DNA from: Emmonsiellopsis sp. PD_33
Taxonomy: Eukaryota > Ascomycota > Eurotiomycetes > Onygenales > Ajellomycetaceae
Direction: 5' to 3'
Assembly: GCA_032988165.1 (NCBI GenBank)
Contig: JANTQF010000016.1
Span: 1 to 64,000, forward strand
Length of the DNA stretch: 64,000 nucleotides
Shown: positions 1 to 11,029 of the stretch, one piece after another
Numbering within the stretch: the stretch's first letter is position 1
Layout of the letters: each line of letters begins with the position of its first letter
Position numbers and translations under genes: made by a program
The notes under the pieces: generated by a model
Databases searched by the model: none
Seen by the model: the letters and a program-made list of their open reading frames with translations, nothing else
Told to the model about the DNA's origin: nothing

Positions 1-628
1 GTCCGTCAGCACACGGATACACATGAGTCTAACAAAATAACCATTAACGCGAATATTGAGATATGTAGCATGTATTTGTAGAATAGTATCATTCTATATA
101 GTGTAAGTTGTGTATTAGTTTAGTGAAAGTGGAAAGAATATATTGGTGAAGAAAGATAGTTGAGGTAGAGATAGAAAAGATGTAAGAGAGAGGGGAAAGG
201 AGGGGGGGGGATATATACAATATAGCAGATATATATAAAAGAAGAGGGAAATAACAGGTTAAAACCCCCCGTTATCGCGCTGTGGATATAAATGATGGCA
301 TGCACGTGTATATAGATGTGCTGTTCCAAAAGTGTCCATCCGCCGTTTCTCGGGAAGATGCCGAACTCGTGTATCCTGGCCCTTATCATCCGGGTCCTGT
401 CTAGATCTGTCATATTCGACCGCATCCTCGGCATTAAATTTCGACTTCCCCCCCCCTTTTTTTTAAAAAAAAAACGGCGTTGGTATATAATCCCTCGAGT
501 TGTTCGTAGCGAGATATAACGAATCGAGATCGAGGCGGAAATCGAAGCATTGAATGGATATATGTGTGTAGCGTACCCAATCGAACACCAGTTAGTCCAT
601 TATCTTCATATATCCCACTCATCTCCAC
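1..628. other. Intergenic, 3' flank of OCT1
   Basis: No gene is supported here. The first 440 bases are AT-rich with short purine-rich runs. A homopolymer block lies at 448-474: nine C, then eight T, then ten A. The T/A part is self-complementary and could form a hairpin. Because OCT1 ends at 629 on the minus strand, the right part of this stretch is probably its 3' untranslated region. Confidence 0.6.
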
Positions 629-3031
629 CTAGCCGGACCGACTATGACCAAGTCCCCACAACCCAACCTCAAACATAGCTTCCTCGCCACCCTCCGCCAA
701 CTTGCCCCCCTGGTTCGCCGGATGGTGATCACCCAAGACGCCCGCAACACACTTCCACCCATCCCTCCCCCCTCCCCACCTCAAAACCTCATTCTTAAAC
801 CTCTCGCCCGCCTCACGATCCGTCGCAAATTTCCCCTCTGCAAAGGTGTCGGACCACACTTTACTCGCAATCGCCCTGTCGAAGAGGTAGCTATAGTAAC
901 TAGCACCGTAACCAAACAAATGGCCAAAGTAACCCTGCCAGCTAGTCTGCGAGTCCATGGGGTCTGCGATGGTCGCGTGCTGCGAGTAGAGTCTGTGGAA
1001 GATGGCTGTGGTGTTGAAATCCGGCTCGAGCGGGCCGGCGGAGTTGTGGTAGGCTTGGTCGAGGAGAGCCATCATGATCTGTGCCTCGTTGTCCATTGAG
1101 CCTTGAATGTTTTCGTAGTTCTCTGTTTTGAGGCGCATGGCAGCCATCATGTCGTCGGGGAGAGGGGTGTCGGTTTGCCAGTGGCGAGCGTATAAGGAGA
1201 GGACCTCGGGGGCTGTGGCGAAGTTTTCCATTATCACGGATGGCAGCTCGACGAAGTCGGTTGAGCAGCGGGTGCCGGAGATGGTCTGCAGGTCTGTGCG
1301 GGCTAGGACGGAGTGGATGGCGTGGCCCATTTCGTGGAAGAGGGTTTTTACGCTGTGTTTGGAGAGGAGGGACGGCTCGGAGCTGTGGGAGGGCGGGTCA
1401 GTGAAGTCGCAAATGAGCGCGATGGTGGGTATTTGGTAAAGGGTGTCTGTTCCGGGTCGGATGGCAGTGGCCATGCCATCGTTAGGATGGTTGTCGGCTG
1501 AGAGAGCGGCCTCAGCAATCTCTTCAGGAGATATGGCACGAGAGCAGCGCAGGGTGAAATGTGTTGGATTAGGGCTTTTGCCGGGTCTTGAAAAGAGATC
1601 GCAGTATATCACAGCAAGATGATTATTAGATTCATCTATCACATCCAGGCGCCGGACATCTGGGTTCCAAGTCTCGCCGGGAGAGGTTTCCCTGGGTACA
1701 AGGCGGACACCATAAAGTCGAGTAAAAAGACGAGATAGACCCTGCATCACAGTTCCCAGAGAGAAAAATGAACGAAGCAGACCGACAGCACGAGATTTTC
1801 TCGATACATCATGTTTCGCCGCGTATCTTTCAATATAATAAGAGTGATCCCATGGGGCGAACTGTGGTTTCGGCAGCCCCTTATTCGTATAATCTTCGAA
1901 TTTTATAGCGTCTAGCCTCGCAATCTCCTGCTGGGCAAGGGGACGATTGCTAGAATTCAACGCCAACAGGAATTTCTTAACTGCCTCTGGGCTTTTAGCC
2001 ATCTTGTCGCTCAAAGTCATATGGGCATAACTAGAATATCCCGTCAAAGACGCCAGCTCAGCTCTTGCCTGCAGGAGCTGCGTTAAACGGCGAATCTGAG
2101 CATCCGAACACGTGCGTGTTGCCAGATAAATTTCCTTCCTCGTATTTTCATCGTGGACTGTCTTGAGAGCTATATTTGGTATGGTATCGTCGATTGGGAT
2201 GCGCGCAGTATTCCACCTCCGTAGCCGGTCTAGCAGCATAGGGTCCATACCCCGCAACTTGTCCTTGTTAAAGGCCAGCTGGCTGACTTTGGGCTCCATA
2301 CCGTTCACGAAATTAAACCCCAATTGACTGATACGGTTTGATAGCTCGACAAACCGCTTCTTCTTATCTGGAGGCAAATGAATACCTGACTTTGTAAAAT
2401 CTCTCATCAGCAGATCTGCCGTGACCTTCTCTTCTTCGCTCCAATGGGAGATAACCTCGGGGTCGCTGGTAGCCCGTTTCAGCAGGTCATTGAGGCGTGT
2501 CTCCGTATTCAGAACATTCATGTATTCAAAGACAAGGCCATACGCCTGCGTAGCAGCCTCTTGAATGGCGGGATCAGGATGGTTCGATCGCATGAAATCG
2601 GCCATGTCTATAACTCGACACAGTAAGTCGCTCAGCCGGTCAAGATCCTTCGCCAGCCTCCTGTATCCTTCAAGGGACGATACCTCAAGAACCCTGGCCA
2701 TAATCACCCGGCATTTCTGGAGCGAAACGGAGGCAAACTGCAAGAAGCCCTCGGGACTTGTGAGGTATTGGTTCTGGAGAAGTCCTGCAGGGGAGGCATG
2801 TTTCCGCCGCGAAAAGTCTCGCCAGAACGGCTTCGAGTCGAATATCAATCGTAAAGTGTCATCATCGTGCCGCTTGGCAGCTTCGTTGCCCGCAACAGCA
2901 TAGTCCTGCGCACTGTTCAATATACCCGGTGCGGCGTTATTGTGGGCTCCGCGACGCAGCACCTGAGCACGATGCTGCTGGAGAATGCACCGGCGGCAAG
3001 TCCATGGCTGCCGGCGGGGAACCTTCAGCAT
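629..3031 (-). CDS. OCT1: Mitochondrial intermediate peptidase
   Basis: Single-exon gene of 800 residues. It is a zinc metallopeptidase of family M3 (thimet oligopeptidase clan). In the mitochondrial matrix the family removes an octapeptide from precursors already cut by the general processing peptidase. The zinc motif HEMGH lies near residue 565, with the third-ligand glutamate downstream in the ELPSVIMENFA stretch, as is usual in M3. The N-terminus (MLKVPRRQPWTCRRC) is rich in Arg and has few acidic residues, as expected of a mitochondrial targeting sequence. Length and motif order match fungal Oct1. The start ATG at 3031 precedes the targeting sequence directly. It is divergent from the MICOS gene with 245 bp between starts, so both mitochondrial genes may share a promoter. 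Nothing looks broken. Confidence 0.95.
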   Translation of the reverse strand: MLKVPRRQPWTCRRCILQQHRAQVLRRGAHNNAAPGILNSAQDYAVAGNEAAKRHDDDTLRLIFDSKPFWRDFSRRKHASPAGLLQNQYLTSPEGFLQFASVSLQKCRVIMARVLEVSSLEGYRRLAKDLDRLSDLLCRVIDMADFMRSNHPDPAIQEAATQAYGLVFEYMNVLNTETRLNDLLKRATSDPEVISHWSEEEKVTADLLMRDFTKSGIHLPPDKKKRFVELSNRISQLGFNFVNGMEPKVSQLAFNKDKLRGMDPMLLDRLRRWNTARIPIDDTIPNIALKTVHDENTRKEIYLATRTCSDAQIRRLTQLLQARAELASLTGYSSYAHMTLSDKMAKSPEAVKKFLLALNSSNRPLAQQEIARLDAIKFEDYTNKGLPKPQFAPWDHSYYIERYAAKHDVSRKSRAVGLLRSFFSLGTVMQGLSRLFTRLYGVRLVPRETSPGETWNPDVRRLDVIDESNNHLAVIYCDLFSRPGKSPNPTHFTLRCSRAISPEEIAEAALSADNHPNDGMATAIRPGTDTLYQIPTIALICDFTDPPSHSSEPSLLSKHSVKTLFHEMGHAIHSVLARTDLQTISGTRCSTDFVELPSVIMENFATAPEVLSLYARHWQTDTPLPDDMMAAMRLKTENYENIQGSMDNEAQIMMALLDQAYHNSAGPLEPDFNTTAIFHRLYSQHATIADPMDSQTSWQGYFGHLFGYGASYYSYLFDRAIASKVWSDTFAEGKFATDREAGERFKNEVLRWGGGRDGWKCVAGVLGDHHPANQGGKLAEGGEEAMFEVGLWGLGHSRSG

Positions 3032-3276
3032 ATTCCGCGCAGAATCGGGGGGTTATTATAAGGGATTGAGAGGCAGTGGTGGTGGGGGTGGACGTTGACG
3101 CGGACGGTGGTCGTTGGAGTCGAAGTCGAAGTGCTGTGATCTTGATTTTCCAATCCCGGGATCAAGCGACACCCGAGATTGGCGCTTTTCCTGCAACGTC
3201 AGTCCAACTCTGCTTTTTCCCTCCCCAAGTCCACGCCTGAACATCAATTGGACCGCACCACCCCGTTCCGCACAGG
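3032..3276. promoter_or_regulatory. Divergent promoter OCT1 / MIC26-27
   Basis: These 245 bp separate the start codons of two head-to-head genes for mitochondrial proteins. Promoter activity is inferred from the arrangement. I saw no clear TATA box or canonical activator site. Confidence 0.45.
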
Positions 3277-4184
3277 ATGTCCCTGCATCCGCTGTTCCAG
3301 AAGGTATGGCCGCATCTCTAATTGACTCGAGTAACGCTAATTGCTGGTCCAGAGAGTCGCCACCGGCGCCGCCGCCCTGGTAGCTGGCGGCATCGTCTTC
3401 AACCCCAAGCGCTCCGTATACGCCGAGTCGCCATTAGACGAGACGGTACGGCTCTCCCCTGGCATTCAATGGATGCAATTCGATTAGAAACATCGAGCCC
3501 TAATCTGACATTTGCAAGCAGATGCGCCGAAAACCCATCTACGAGGACGACGAACCCACCTCGGAAGCACTCCCAGAACAGCCACAACAACAACAGCAAC
3601 AACCCAAACAACCCCAACTCGAACAACCACAACGCTCTCTCCTGCCCCCCAATCTCTCCGCATCTTACACCTCAACCACAGACCGCCTAGCCCTGCAGGT
3701 CCGCCAGGCCCGGCTCTTTATCTACGCCCACTCCCTCGCCGCCGAGAACAGCTTCAACGACGCCCTCTCCCGCGTCCTCCACGCCGAATCCCGCTTCACA
3801 AACACCATCGCCTCCCTGGCTCCCTCGCGCGAGTCCGGCGAGCGTCTTCTCCCCGGCAGCATCTACGTGCTCGTCTCCGCCATGGCCGGGTCAATCGTTT
3901 CGCGGAACCGGGGCATTTTCCTGCGGACGACTACGCCCCTGGCGATCGGGACGGCGGCAGCCTGGACACTGCTCCCTGTGACTATGCAGAATGTGTCGGA
4001 TTTGTTGTTTGAGTATGAGAAGAAGGTTCCTGGGGTGGCGGAGAAGCATGTTCAGATTCGGGAGGCGGCGGAGCGATCGTGGCATACGGCTGTGGCTCAT
4101 AGTGGGATGACGAGGGGAATCTTGGAAAGCAAAATTGCGCAGGGCAGAGGTGTGCTGGAGGGGTGGGTTCGGAAGGGAAACTGA
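3277..4184 (+). CDS. MICOS complex subunit Mic26/Mic27 (apolipoprotein O-like)
   Basis: Three exons joined at phase-matched sites: 3277-3303, 3353-3445 and 3522-4184, giving 260 residues. The family sits in the mitochondrial inner membrane and helps form crista junctions in the MICOS complex. The short first exon encodes MSLHPLFQK. The second adds a hydrophobic ATGAAALVAGGIVF segment ending in YAESP, typical of this family's N-terminus. A Q/P-rich linker follows (about residues 53-75, partly CAA/CAG repeats). The conserved C-terminal half contains SAMAGSIVSRNRGIFLR and a hydrophobic TTPLAIGTAAAWTLLP segment. Fungal Mic26 and Mic27 are hard to tell apart, so no symbol is given. Without the two small upstream exons the protein would lack its membrane-targeting start. 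Confidence 0.88.
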
Positions 4185-4551
4185 GGCATGACATTACGGT
4201 GGCTTATAGTTGCTACTCGTGATGGTGTTTTGCCGGTCCAATTGCTGTTACAACAGCTTTCTGTATATGTAGAGACCTTATCTTATTTTAGACGTGCATT
4301 TCAAAATCTGATTTCTTTCCTGGTTGCTTGTGAATCTTGCTTATGAATGGCGTCAGACCTTCTCCTTGAGGAAAAACACAACTATTCATCTTATCTATTG
4401 TTATTTTCTCTCCGCAGCAAGAAATGTCCAAACACTGGTATCATAGGGACTTGCAGGATAAGCCGCCAAGCGTGATATAAAAAGAATAGATTTAAACTCC
4501 ATACGCCAGTCCATGCCACCCATATAGTATAATTTCTCCACAAAGTTTTAT
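4185..4551. other. Convergent 3' spacer, MICOS gene / GRASP gene
   Basis: AT-rich spacer of 367 bp between two convergent genes, presumably holding both 3' untranslated regions and polyadenylation signals. No coding potential seen. Confidence 0.5.
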
Positions 4552-5707
4552 TCAGTCAAATCGTGTGCCTGGGTGAGGTGCGGAGATATGTTCACCACCT
4601 TTCGGCGGCGGGGGAATAGGCGACGCATGTCTCGATGGTCCAAAGTCTTCCGCTTTACTCTTCTGCTCGCTCTCCTTGAAATAGTCATCAAACGTTGCAG
4701 CTCCGCCATGAACATGGCGAGGTTTCCGACCATGCCTTGGCGGAGGCGATTTCGTGGATGTACCAGGGCTGGCCGACGGAGGTGCCAGCGGAGGCGGGGA
4801 CACCATATTGGCTGGGACAAGGAAATGGCTTCCTGCGCCATCTGCGGGGGCCGAGGTGATTTGGTCGCCAGGGATATTTTGGTCATTCGTTTCAAAAACA
4901 ACCTCTCCCGGCCCTTCTACTGCTTCTCCCAGACCAACAGGTAGTCTGTGAAGGGCCCCATATCCCAAAACAGCACCAAGCGCACCCTCTCCTCCCCATC
5001 CCCGTCTCGGCACAAGCTCAACCTCCCTAACCACGTCAAATTCACTATTGTATACCCATAGTACGAGGCTGCGGTTCAAATGATCCTCGACAAGCTCACC
5101 AAGCGCAGACTCCCCGCGGAGCGTCCCGCTAGGGGTTCCGAGTATGTAGTCGGAGTGGGGTAGGAGGCCGGCAAGGTAGGCGGGGCTCAGCGGAGAGGGG
5201 ATTTCAGTGATATGCCATACATTTTGGGTGGACGAAAGGGGGGCAAGCTGAAAAGTTACGCCGAGAGATGGGTTTGTTGATGGAACGGGCAGGGTTACGG
5301 TATGTGTTCGTTGGCCCTGGGAAGGCATCAATTATTAGCCATGAGATAACACGAGTCTTGCGGCTGAGACTAAGTAAAATGGTACCTTTGCGCTCCAAAT
5401 CTCAAATGTCACACTTGATCCTGCGCAGTTTCGAATTTCCGTTGCGAAGAGGTTGGGGTCCGGATCATCCTGTTCAAGAAGTTGGTATAAACGAGCGGAA
5501 CGGAGAGTTCGGGAGCAGCGGGGAAGTCCATACAATAACATGTCCATTTATTCCAATTATAAAGTCAAACCAGGGCTCCAGAGGGAGCTCTGCATTTTTA
5601 TTCCGCAGCACCTGAAAGCCATATGGGTTGTCGCGGAAGTTGTTGGACTGCTGCTGGGAGGGTTCGGAGTCGAGGCGCGAGATGAACCGATTGAGCGCGC
5701 CAAACAT
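4552..5707 (-). CDS. GRASP55/65-type Golgi/secretion protein (Grh1-like)
   Basis: Three exons on the minus strand, 5707-5534, 5469-5386 and 5316-4552, all joining at codon boundaries; 340 residues. The family has tandem PDZ-like GRASP domains that tether early-secretory membranes and support unconventional secretion. The first GRASP domain includes GFQVLRNKNAELPLEPWFDF and, after intron 1, DDPDPNLFATEIRNCAGS. The second includes SPLSPAYLAGLLPHSDYILG and LVLWVYNSEFDVVREVEL. From about residue 235 the tail is a Ser/Pro-rich region without clear structure, as in other GRASPs. The N-terminus is MFGALNRFISRL, not Met-Gly. N-myristoylation as in animal GRASPs is therefore not possible. An amphipathic helix as in yeast Grh1 is likely. 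Confidence 0.92.
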
Positions 5708-6011
5708 TGCGCCTGTTGCTAAGTCGGCGGGTTTCCACTGATATATGTTTCAAAATTGCGTTGTCTGTATGAGAACAGTGAGTCGTGAATTCGTCCCGTC
5801 GCATCGATGTCTCCAGGTTGAGAGCTGTCCTTGACGTCGCGCAGTTGGCAGCTCTAGATGCAAACAAAGCAAACACCACGCCAACGGCGTCATAAATATT
5901 TAGCTGTCCGGCAGTCCTTTCTGCCACCAAACAGACACCGGCAATTCCTCAGATTTCCGGCATGGAAACACCAGTCGGCACATCTGGGGTCTAATTATCC
6001 ATCTGGCTGGC
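5708..6011. promoter_or_regulatory. Divergent spacer GRASP / TGS1
   Basis: This 304 bp spacer separates head-to-head start codons at 5707 and 6012, so a shared bidirectional promoter is likely. No sharp motif was recognised. Confidence 0.4.
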
Positions 6012-6934
6012 ATGGCGAGTGCAAATGATGACCCGCCGTCCGGAGTCCACCACTATAACAGCAGAGCTGAGGTCCCTGGGGATATCCAAAAGTAAGGCTG
6101 GCCATTTTCTATATATCTCTCCCTGGTACCTTCAAGTTGTTTCTGGCTGACTTCTACTTCTTAGCTACTGGTCCCAGCGCTACAAGCTGTTCTCCAAATA
6201 TGACGAAGGGATCTGGCTGACTGATGGTGCTTGGTATGGCGTCACCCCAGAGCCAGTCGCAAAGTAAGTTGCATCGAATTGCCAACTTGTCATATTCTAT
6301 ATCCACTTACTAAACACTACTGTTTAGCAAAATAGCCCAACATATGGCGGACACTGCCCCCAAGGATAGAAGCATACTCGTCGACGCCTTTGCGGGCGCG
6401 GGAGGCAACACCATTGCATTTGCCCTATCCGGCAGATGGAAGAGGGTGTACGCGATTGAGAAGGATTCAGCTGTCCTCCAGTGCGCGAAACACAATGCCA
6501 AGGTATATGGCGTCGAGGACAAGATTACCTGGTTCGAAGGAGATTGTATGGAGATTCTCAAGGACCAGCTGAGTGTACTGTCCAAGTACAGCGTGGTATT
6601 TGCCAGCCCACCATGGGGAGGTAAGGGATCTATCCACACTGAAGTCAACCCATCAGCACGAGCATCGTTGCTAATTTATGTCCCAGGACCTGGATATCGC
6701 TCTGATGAGATTTTCGATCTATCAACCATGCAGCCCTACTCTTTGAACGCACTCTATTCTGTATTTTCTGCGTTCACCAAACATATGGTGTTGTTCCTGC
6801 CCCGAACCTCCGACTTGAGGCAGCTTGCGAGCATCGTCGAGGACGGGCAAAAGTCATATGTCGTGCATTATTGTATGGACGGAGCAAGCAAGGCGTTGTG
6901 TATATTTACTGGGGACTTTAATAATGCCGAATGA
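6012..6934 (+). CDS. TGS1: Trimethylguanosine synthase
   Basis: Four exons, 6012-6091, 6165-6263, 6328-6620 and 6687-6934, in matching phase; 239 residues. The enzyme uses S-adenosylmethionine to add two methyls to m7G caps of snRNAs and snoRNAs, giving the 2,2,7-trimethylguanosine cap, in the nucleus or nucleolus. The family signature YWSQRYKLFSKYDEGIWLT begins exon 2. The SAM-binding motif VDAFAGAGGN lies near residue 77. The catalytic SPPWGGPGY motif near residue 152 is split by intron 3 and restored exactly by splicing, which supports the model. The length fits short fungal Tgs1 enzymes, which consist of little more than the methyltransferase domain. The start is chosen as the first in-frame ATG of exon 1. 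Confidence 0.93.
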
Positions 6935-7557
6935 GTTTGATAGTTCATGCTTTAACACACTGCTGATGGTATTCGATTCATTTCCCAATTGACCCTAAAA
7001 GCCAGCAGCAGTAAGTAGGGTCAGTCGCTGCGTACTTACGGAGTATAAGGTCAAGAGATGAGCGAGTAATTAAATACTAGAACACAGGCGCTTGAAACTG
7101 CCTCAATATCGCGCTGAGAACGACGAAAATAACTTCTCTAGCCTCCAGTGATCTATTCAGCCCCAGTGAATTCCCAAGCAGTGTTTTCTCGGGCAGGCTC
7201 AATGGACATCCACCTGCCCACCTGGGGGGCATTCTGCTGGGATTACCAAAGTAGGCCTAATATGCTTGGCATAACGCTAAATTCTGATATCACCTGCAAA
7301 AAGCAGCCGCGACCTGGCCGGGAGCCGCGTTTGATATCACGTGACTACCCTCCGCAACTTTCGCCTTTCGTCACCATCAAACAACACCCAAGCGTGTCTT
7401 CCTCACCCGGCCTGCCCAGCGCCATCTCGACACCTAGCCGTGCCATCGCCCGCTGCGGAAACGAGACTTACAGCTGCGCGTCCTGTGGAAAGCTCTCGTC
7501 TCGATGCGAACTACCTTCTACCGCCCGTAAGGCACTTCGACAGCTGTATCAAGCTTC
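6935..7557. other. Spacer upstream of TAF1
   Basis: This 623 bp spacer holds the 3' end of TGS1 and the promoter/leader of TAF1. The only clear motif is the CACGTG palindrome annotated separately. Open frames across 7148-7557 continue into the coding region in other frames and look like shadows. Confidence 0.45.
7337..7344. promoter_or_regulatory. E-box palindrome TCACGTGA upstream of TAF1
   Basis: A perfect 8-bp palindrome TCACGTGA lies 214 bp before the TAF1 start. It is the preferred core of Cbf1-type bHLH factors in fungi. The same core recurs in other spacers of the window (18839, 18861, 37661, 48477). Function is inferred. Confidence 0.45.
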
Positions 7558-10500
7558 ATGTCGACCTCACCTTCTTCTCCCTCGCCTGCGGAGCCTCCTG
7601 CAAACCCGACGACAAACAGGTCGCTGCCGGGCAAAATGCCACATGCGACGGGCCCAGACGGGGCGGGGTCCGATGATGAGGACTTCAACAGCCTCATGCG
7701 CCAGCTCAACGCACCCACGGAGGATAACTCGCTCGACTTCCTATCACGCGAGCTAGATCCCGGAGAGAAGGCCGATGATGCGGTGGATTATGAGGATATC
7801 GACGACGATGACCTTCCAGATGAAGAGGTGGATCTTCCACCGCTCGAGACAGGGGAGACGAAGACGGGGGAGGCGGATGATAGCTGGAGTGCTATGGAAG
7901 GTATCTTGGGGAACGAGGACTTTGAGGCACCGGCCGGCGGAGATGAGCTTGACGACTTGTTCGGAGATGTCCCATCATCGCCAATAGGAGGAGATGCAGG
8001 TCAGGTAGATGGAATGTCGTTGGCTTTTCCGGACGATGCTCTACCTCTGGTCGGCGGCCCAGCCCTCGAGCTTCCTTCGGAAACAAACGAGGCTCAGCTA
8101 CCGGAAACGACACATGGAAAGGATAAAGATACGACTATGGCTCCTACTGATATGGATCCAGCTACACTGAGAGAATATCAGCTACAGCAGGCGCTTTTTG
8201 CGATGTCCACCTATGGACCGGATAATCCCCCGGCTCCGCCGGAGAACCACGAAGAGCTCCTTGCCTCCCTTTGGCCAAAATTTGATAAAAATGCCATGCC
8301 ACGTTTCTTGGAGCTACTGCCTCCGAAGAAATCACATTATACGGGGAAACAGCCTCTCAAACCGCCCAAGCGGATCATTCCGACCAAGCTCAACCTTGAG
8401 CTAGCTCAAGATCAAGAACGAGCATTTCGTGCCACAGGCCAAACCCAAAAGCGCGCATTGGATTCGGAACACCCGTCTATTGTCGTTATTACGCCACCTG
8501 CCGAAGCGACCGGAACCCCTAGTGATATATTGGACTTTGATGGCGACTTGGACGAAGAGCTTCCTGGTGGAGTTACAATGCAAGACTTGCAGTTCATCTG
8601 CGCGGACTGGGATATTAAGAGCATACCAGAAGATGAGGAGATGGCTGAAGTTGAACAAGATGACACCAACATCGAAGAACCTCATGCAGAAGAGGATGAC
8701 TGGCTATTTGAAACCAATCGCCCTGCTAAGAAGCGGAAACTTGAAAAGACCCCCCAAGACTATATTTCGTATTCTCATATCGATATACCGCTGTTCGACG
8801 ATCCATTGCATGCAACGGCAAAGATTGCCCAGAAGATAAATATTGACATGAACGACCCTTACCTGTTGCTGGATGAACGCCCACTTGAGGCTATGGCGCA
8901 GACACCAAAGCCACTGGGTACGATGAACCGGGATGAGATGGCGGGAAGTTTCACGAAACGCCTGATTAAACGGTACAACATCTCGAATGATGAGGCCTAC
9001 GACATGCTGAAGGAGAATCATCAAAACAAAGTCCGAAGCACCCTGGGAAGTGTTGCGCTCGAGCACAGCTTCCCGGCCGTACGGCTGCAATGGCCCTATT
9101 ACAAAACAAAACTTGCACGACAAGAAGCCCGATCTTTTCATCGTCCCGTCTTATCATTCTTTCCTGGTCTTCCCGTGTCATTCAAAAAGCCGTTACACAT
9201 CAAACGGAAGCACCAGAGAGGAAAGGATGTCAAAACGTTATACGACTCAACCAAATCACTTTCTCTTGCTGATAATTCAAATGTCCTTCTCCTGGAATAT
9301 TCCGAAGAACATCCCACTATGATGTCCAACTTTGGAATGGGAAGCCGTCTAATCAACTACTATAGACGAAAAAACATGGAAGACCCTTCACGCCCGAAGG
9401 CGGAAATTGGCGAGACTGCGGTGCTATTACCGCAAGATAAAAGTCCTTTCTCCATATTCGGCCATATCGACCCCGGCGAGACCACCACCGCCATAGCGAC
9501 CGCGATGTTCCGAGCACCAGTATTCCAGCAAGAAGCGAAACCCACAGATTTCCTCGTCATTCGCAATAGTACCGGTGTCGATGGTTCGAGCTATTATCTT
9601 CGGAACATTGAAAACCTATTTGTGGCTGGCCAGGAGTTTCCTTCTGTTGACGTTCCTGGTCCGCATTCAAGGAAAGTCACGACGGCCGCGAAGAATCGCC
9701 TAAAAATGATATGTTACCGCCTCATTAGGAGAAATAAACACCATAGAGTCAGCGTTCCCGACATAACCGAGCATTTCCCTGAGTCAACCGAGGTGCAAAA
9801 CCGGCAGAAAGTGAAAGAGTTCCTGCAATTCAATAAGGATTATAAGGAATGGGAGGTAAAATCTGGAGAACCAATTCCCGACGAAGATGTTTTACGTGGT
9901 TACGTGAAACCGGAAGACATCTGTCTTCTCGAAGCCATGCAGGTTGGCCAACAACATCTCCATGACGCCGGTTACGGCCGGGATGAAGATGAAGCGGATG
10001 ATGACGAAGGAAAGGAGGGTGACAGTCTTGAGCAACAATTGGCTCCTTGGAAGACGTCGAGGAATTTCCTACTTGCAACTCAGGGCAAAGCAATGTTGCA
10101 ATTGCACGGAGAGGGCGATCCTACTGGTCGTGGAGAAGGATTTAGTTTCATCAAAACTTCCATGAAAGGCGGTTTCAGAGCTGTTGGGGAGAGTGTTGAA
10201 GATAAACTCGATGCCCAGAGGCTCAAAGAGCTTGGGGGTCATAGTTACAACGTTGCTCGCCAGCAAAGGTCGTACGAAGAGTCCATTCGGCGAGTATGGG
10301 AAGCTCAAAAGTCCAGTCTGTCGTCGACCATTGAACACTCGGATGTCGAAAGCGATATTGATGGCGATGAGACCGAGGATGTGTTGAACAAACGAGCGAG
10401 ATCAGAGCGCCCAACCCCAGGCCCCGGTCGCCGTGACGACGAAACGATGAGTCAATTCAGCCGCTTGAGTACAGCCAGCCAGACTGGCAAGATTATGAAA

Positions 10501-11029
10501 ATTACTCGCAGAATAAAGAACGCCAAGGGAGGCATTGACGAAGTGGTGGAAACTGTTAAAGATCCCCGCGTGATTAAGCAGTATCAGAAGCAGCGATACG
10601 AGGCTGAGCTGCGTAACCTGACGTATGTGTATCTCCACCCCAAAGATTAGAAGTATCCAGAATTAACACGCATACAGTTTTGACAATATCAAACCCACCG
10701 GAGATCCTGAGGTCGACGCTCGCCGGGTGAAGCAGTATGTTGAATTCACATTCTCATCTCCCGCTTTCATCGCAAAGCTAACCATCTTTACTTCCCCCCA
10801 CAGTCTCCAATATGAGCTCCAACGTCTCCAACGAAACAAGGAACGTCGCCACGCCCGCGAGAAGCAAAAAGGCATCACGTCCGATAGCGCCGGCATGTCC
10901 CCGGGCGCCGCGAATTCGCCCGGTCCTGGTGGCCCGAAAGGAGGAACCCTACGTAAATGTGCAAACTGTGGTCAAGTCGGACACATCAAAACCAACAAAA
11001 AGTGCGCCAAATATTCTCCTCCTGATTAA
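7558..11029 (+). CDS. TAF1: Transcription initiation factor TFIID subunit 1
   Basis: Three exons, 7558-10622, 10678-10734 and 10804-11029, in matching phase; about 1,115 residues. TAF1 is the TBP-binding scaffold subunit of TFIID at RNA polymerase II promoters. The N-terminus is acidic (DEDFNSLMRQLNA, then a D/E-rich tract), as in the TAND region. The central part matches the conserved TAF1 core, including FSIFGHIDPGETTTAI, FLVIRNSTGVDGSSYYLRNI and EDICLLEAMQVGQQ. Exon 2 gives the FDNIKPTGDPEVDARR segment. The last exon ends in a zinc knuckle, CANCGQVGH...C (CX2CX4HX6C). No bromodomain is present, as usual for fungal TAF1. The first exon runs in frame into a stop just past the donor, so unspliced RNA would lose the zinc knuckle. 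A later in-frame ATG at 7636 is an alternative start. Confidence 0.93.
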
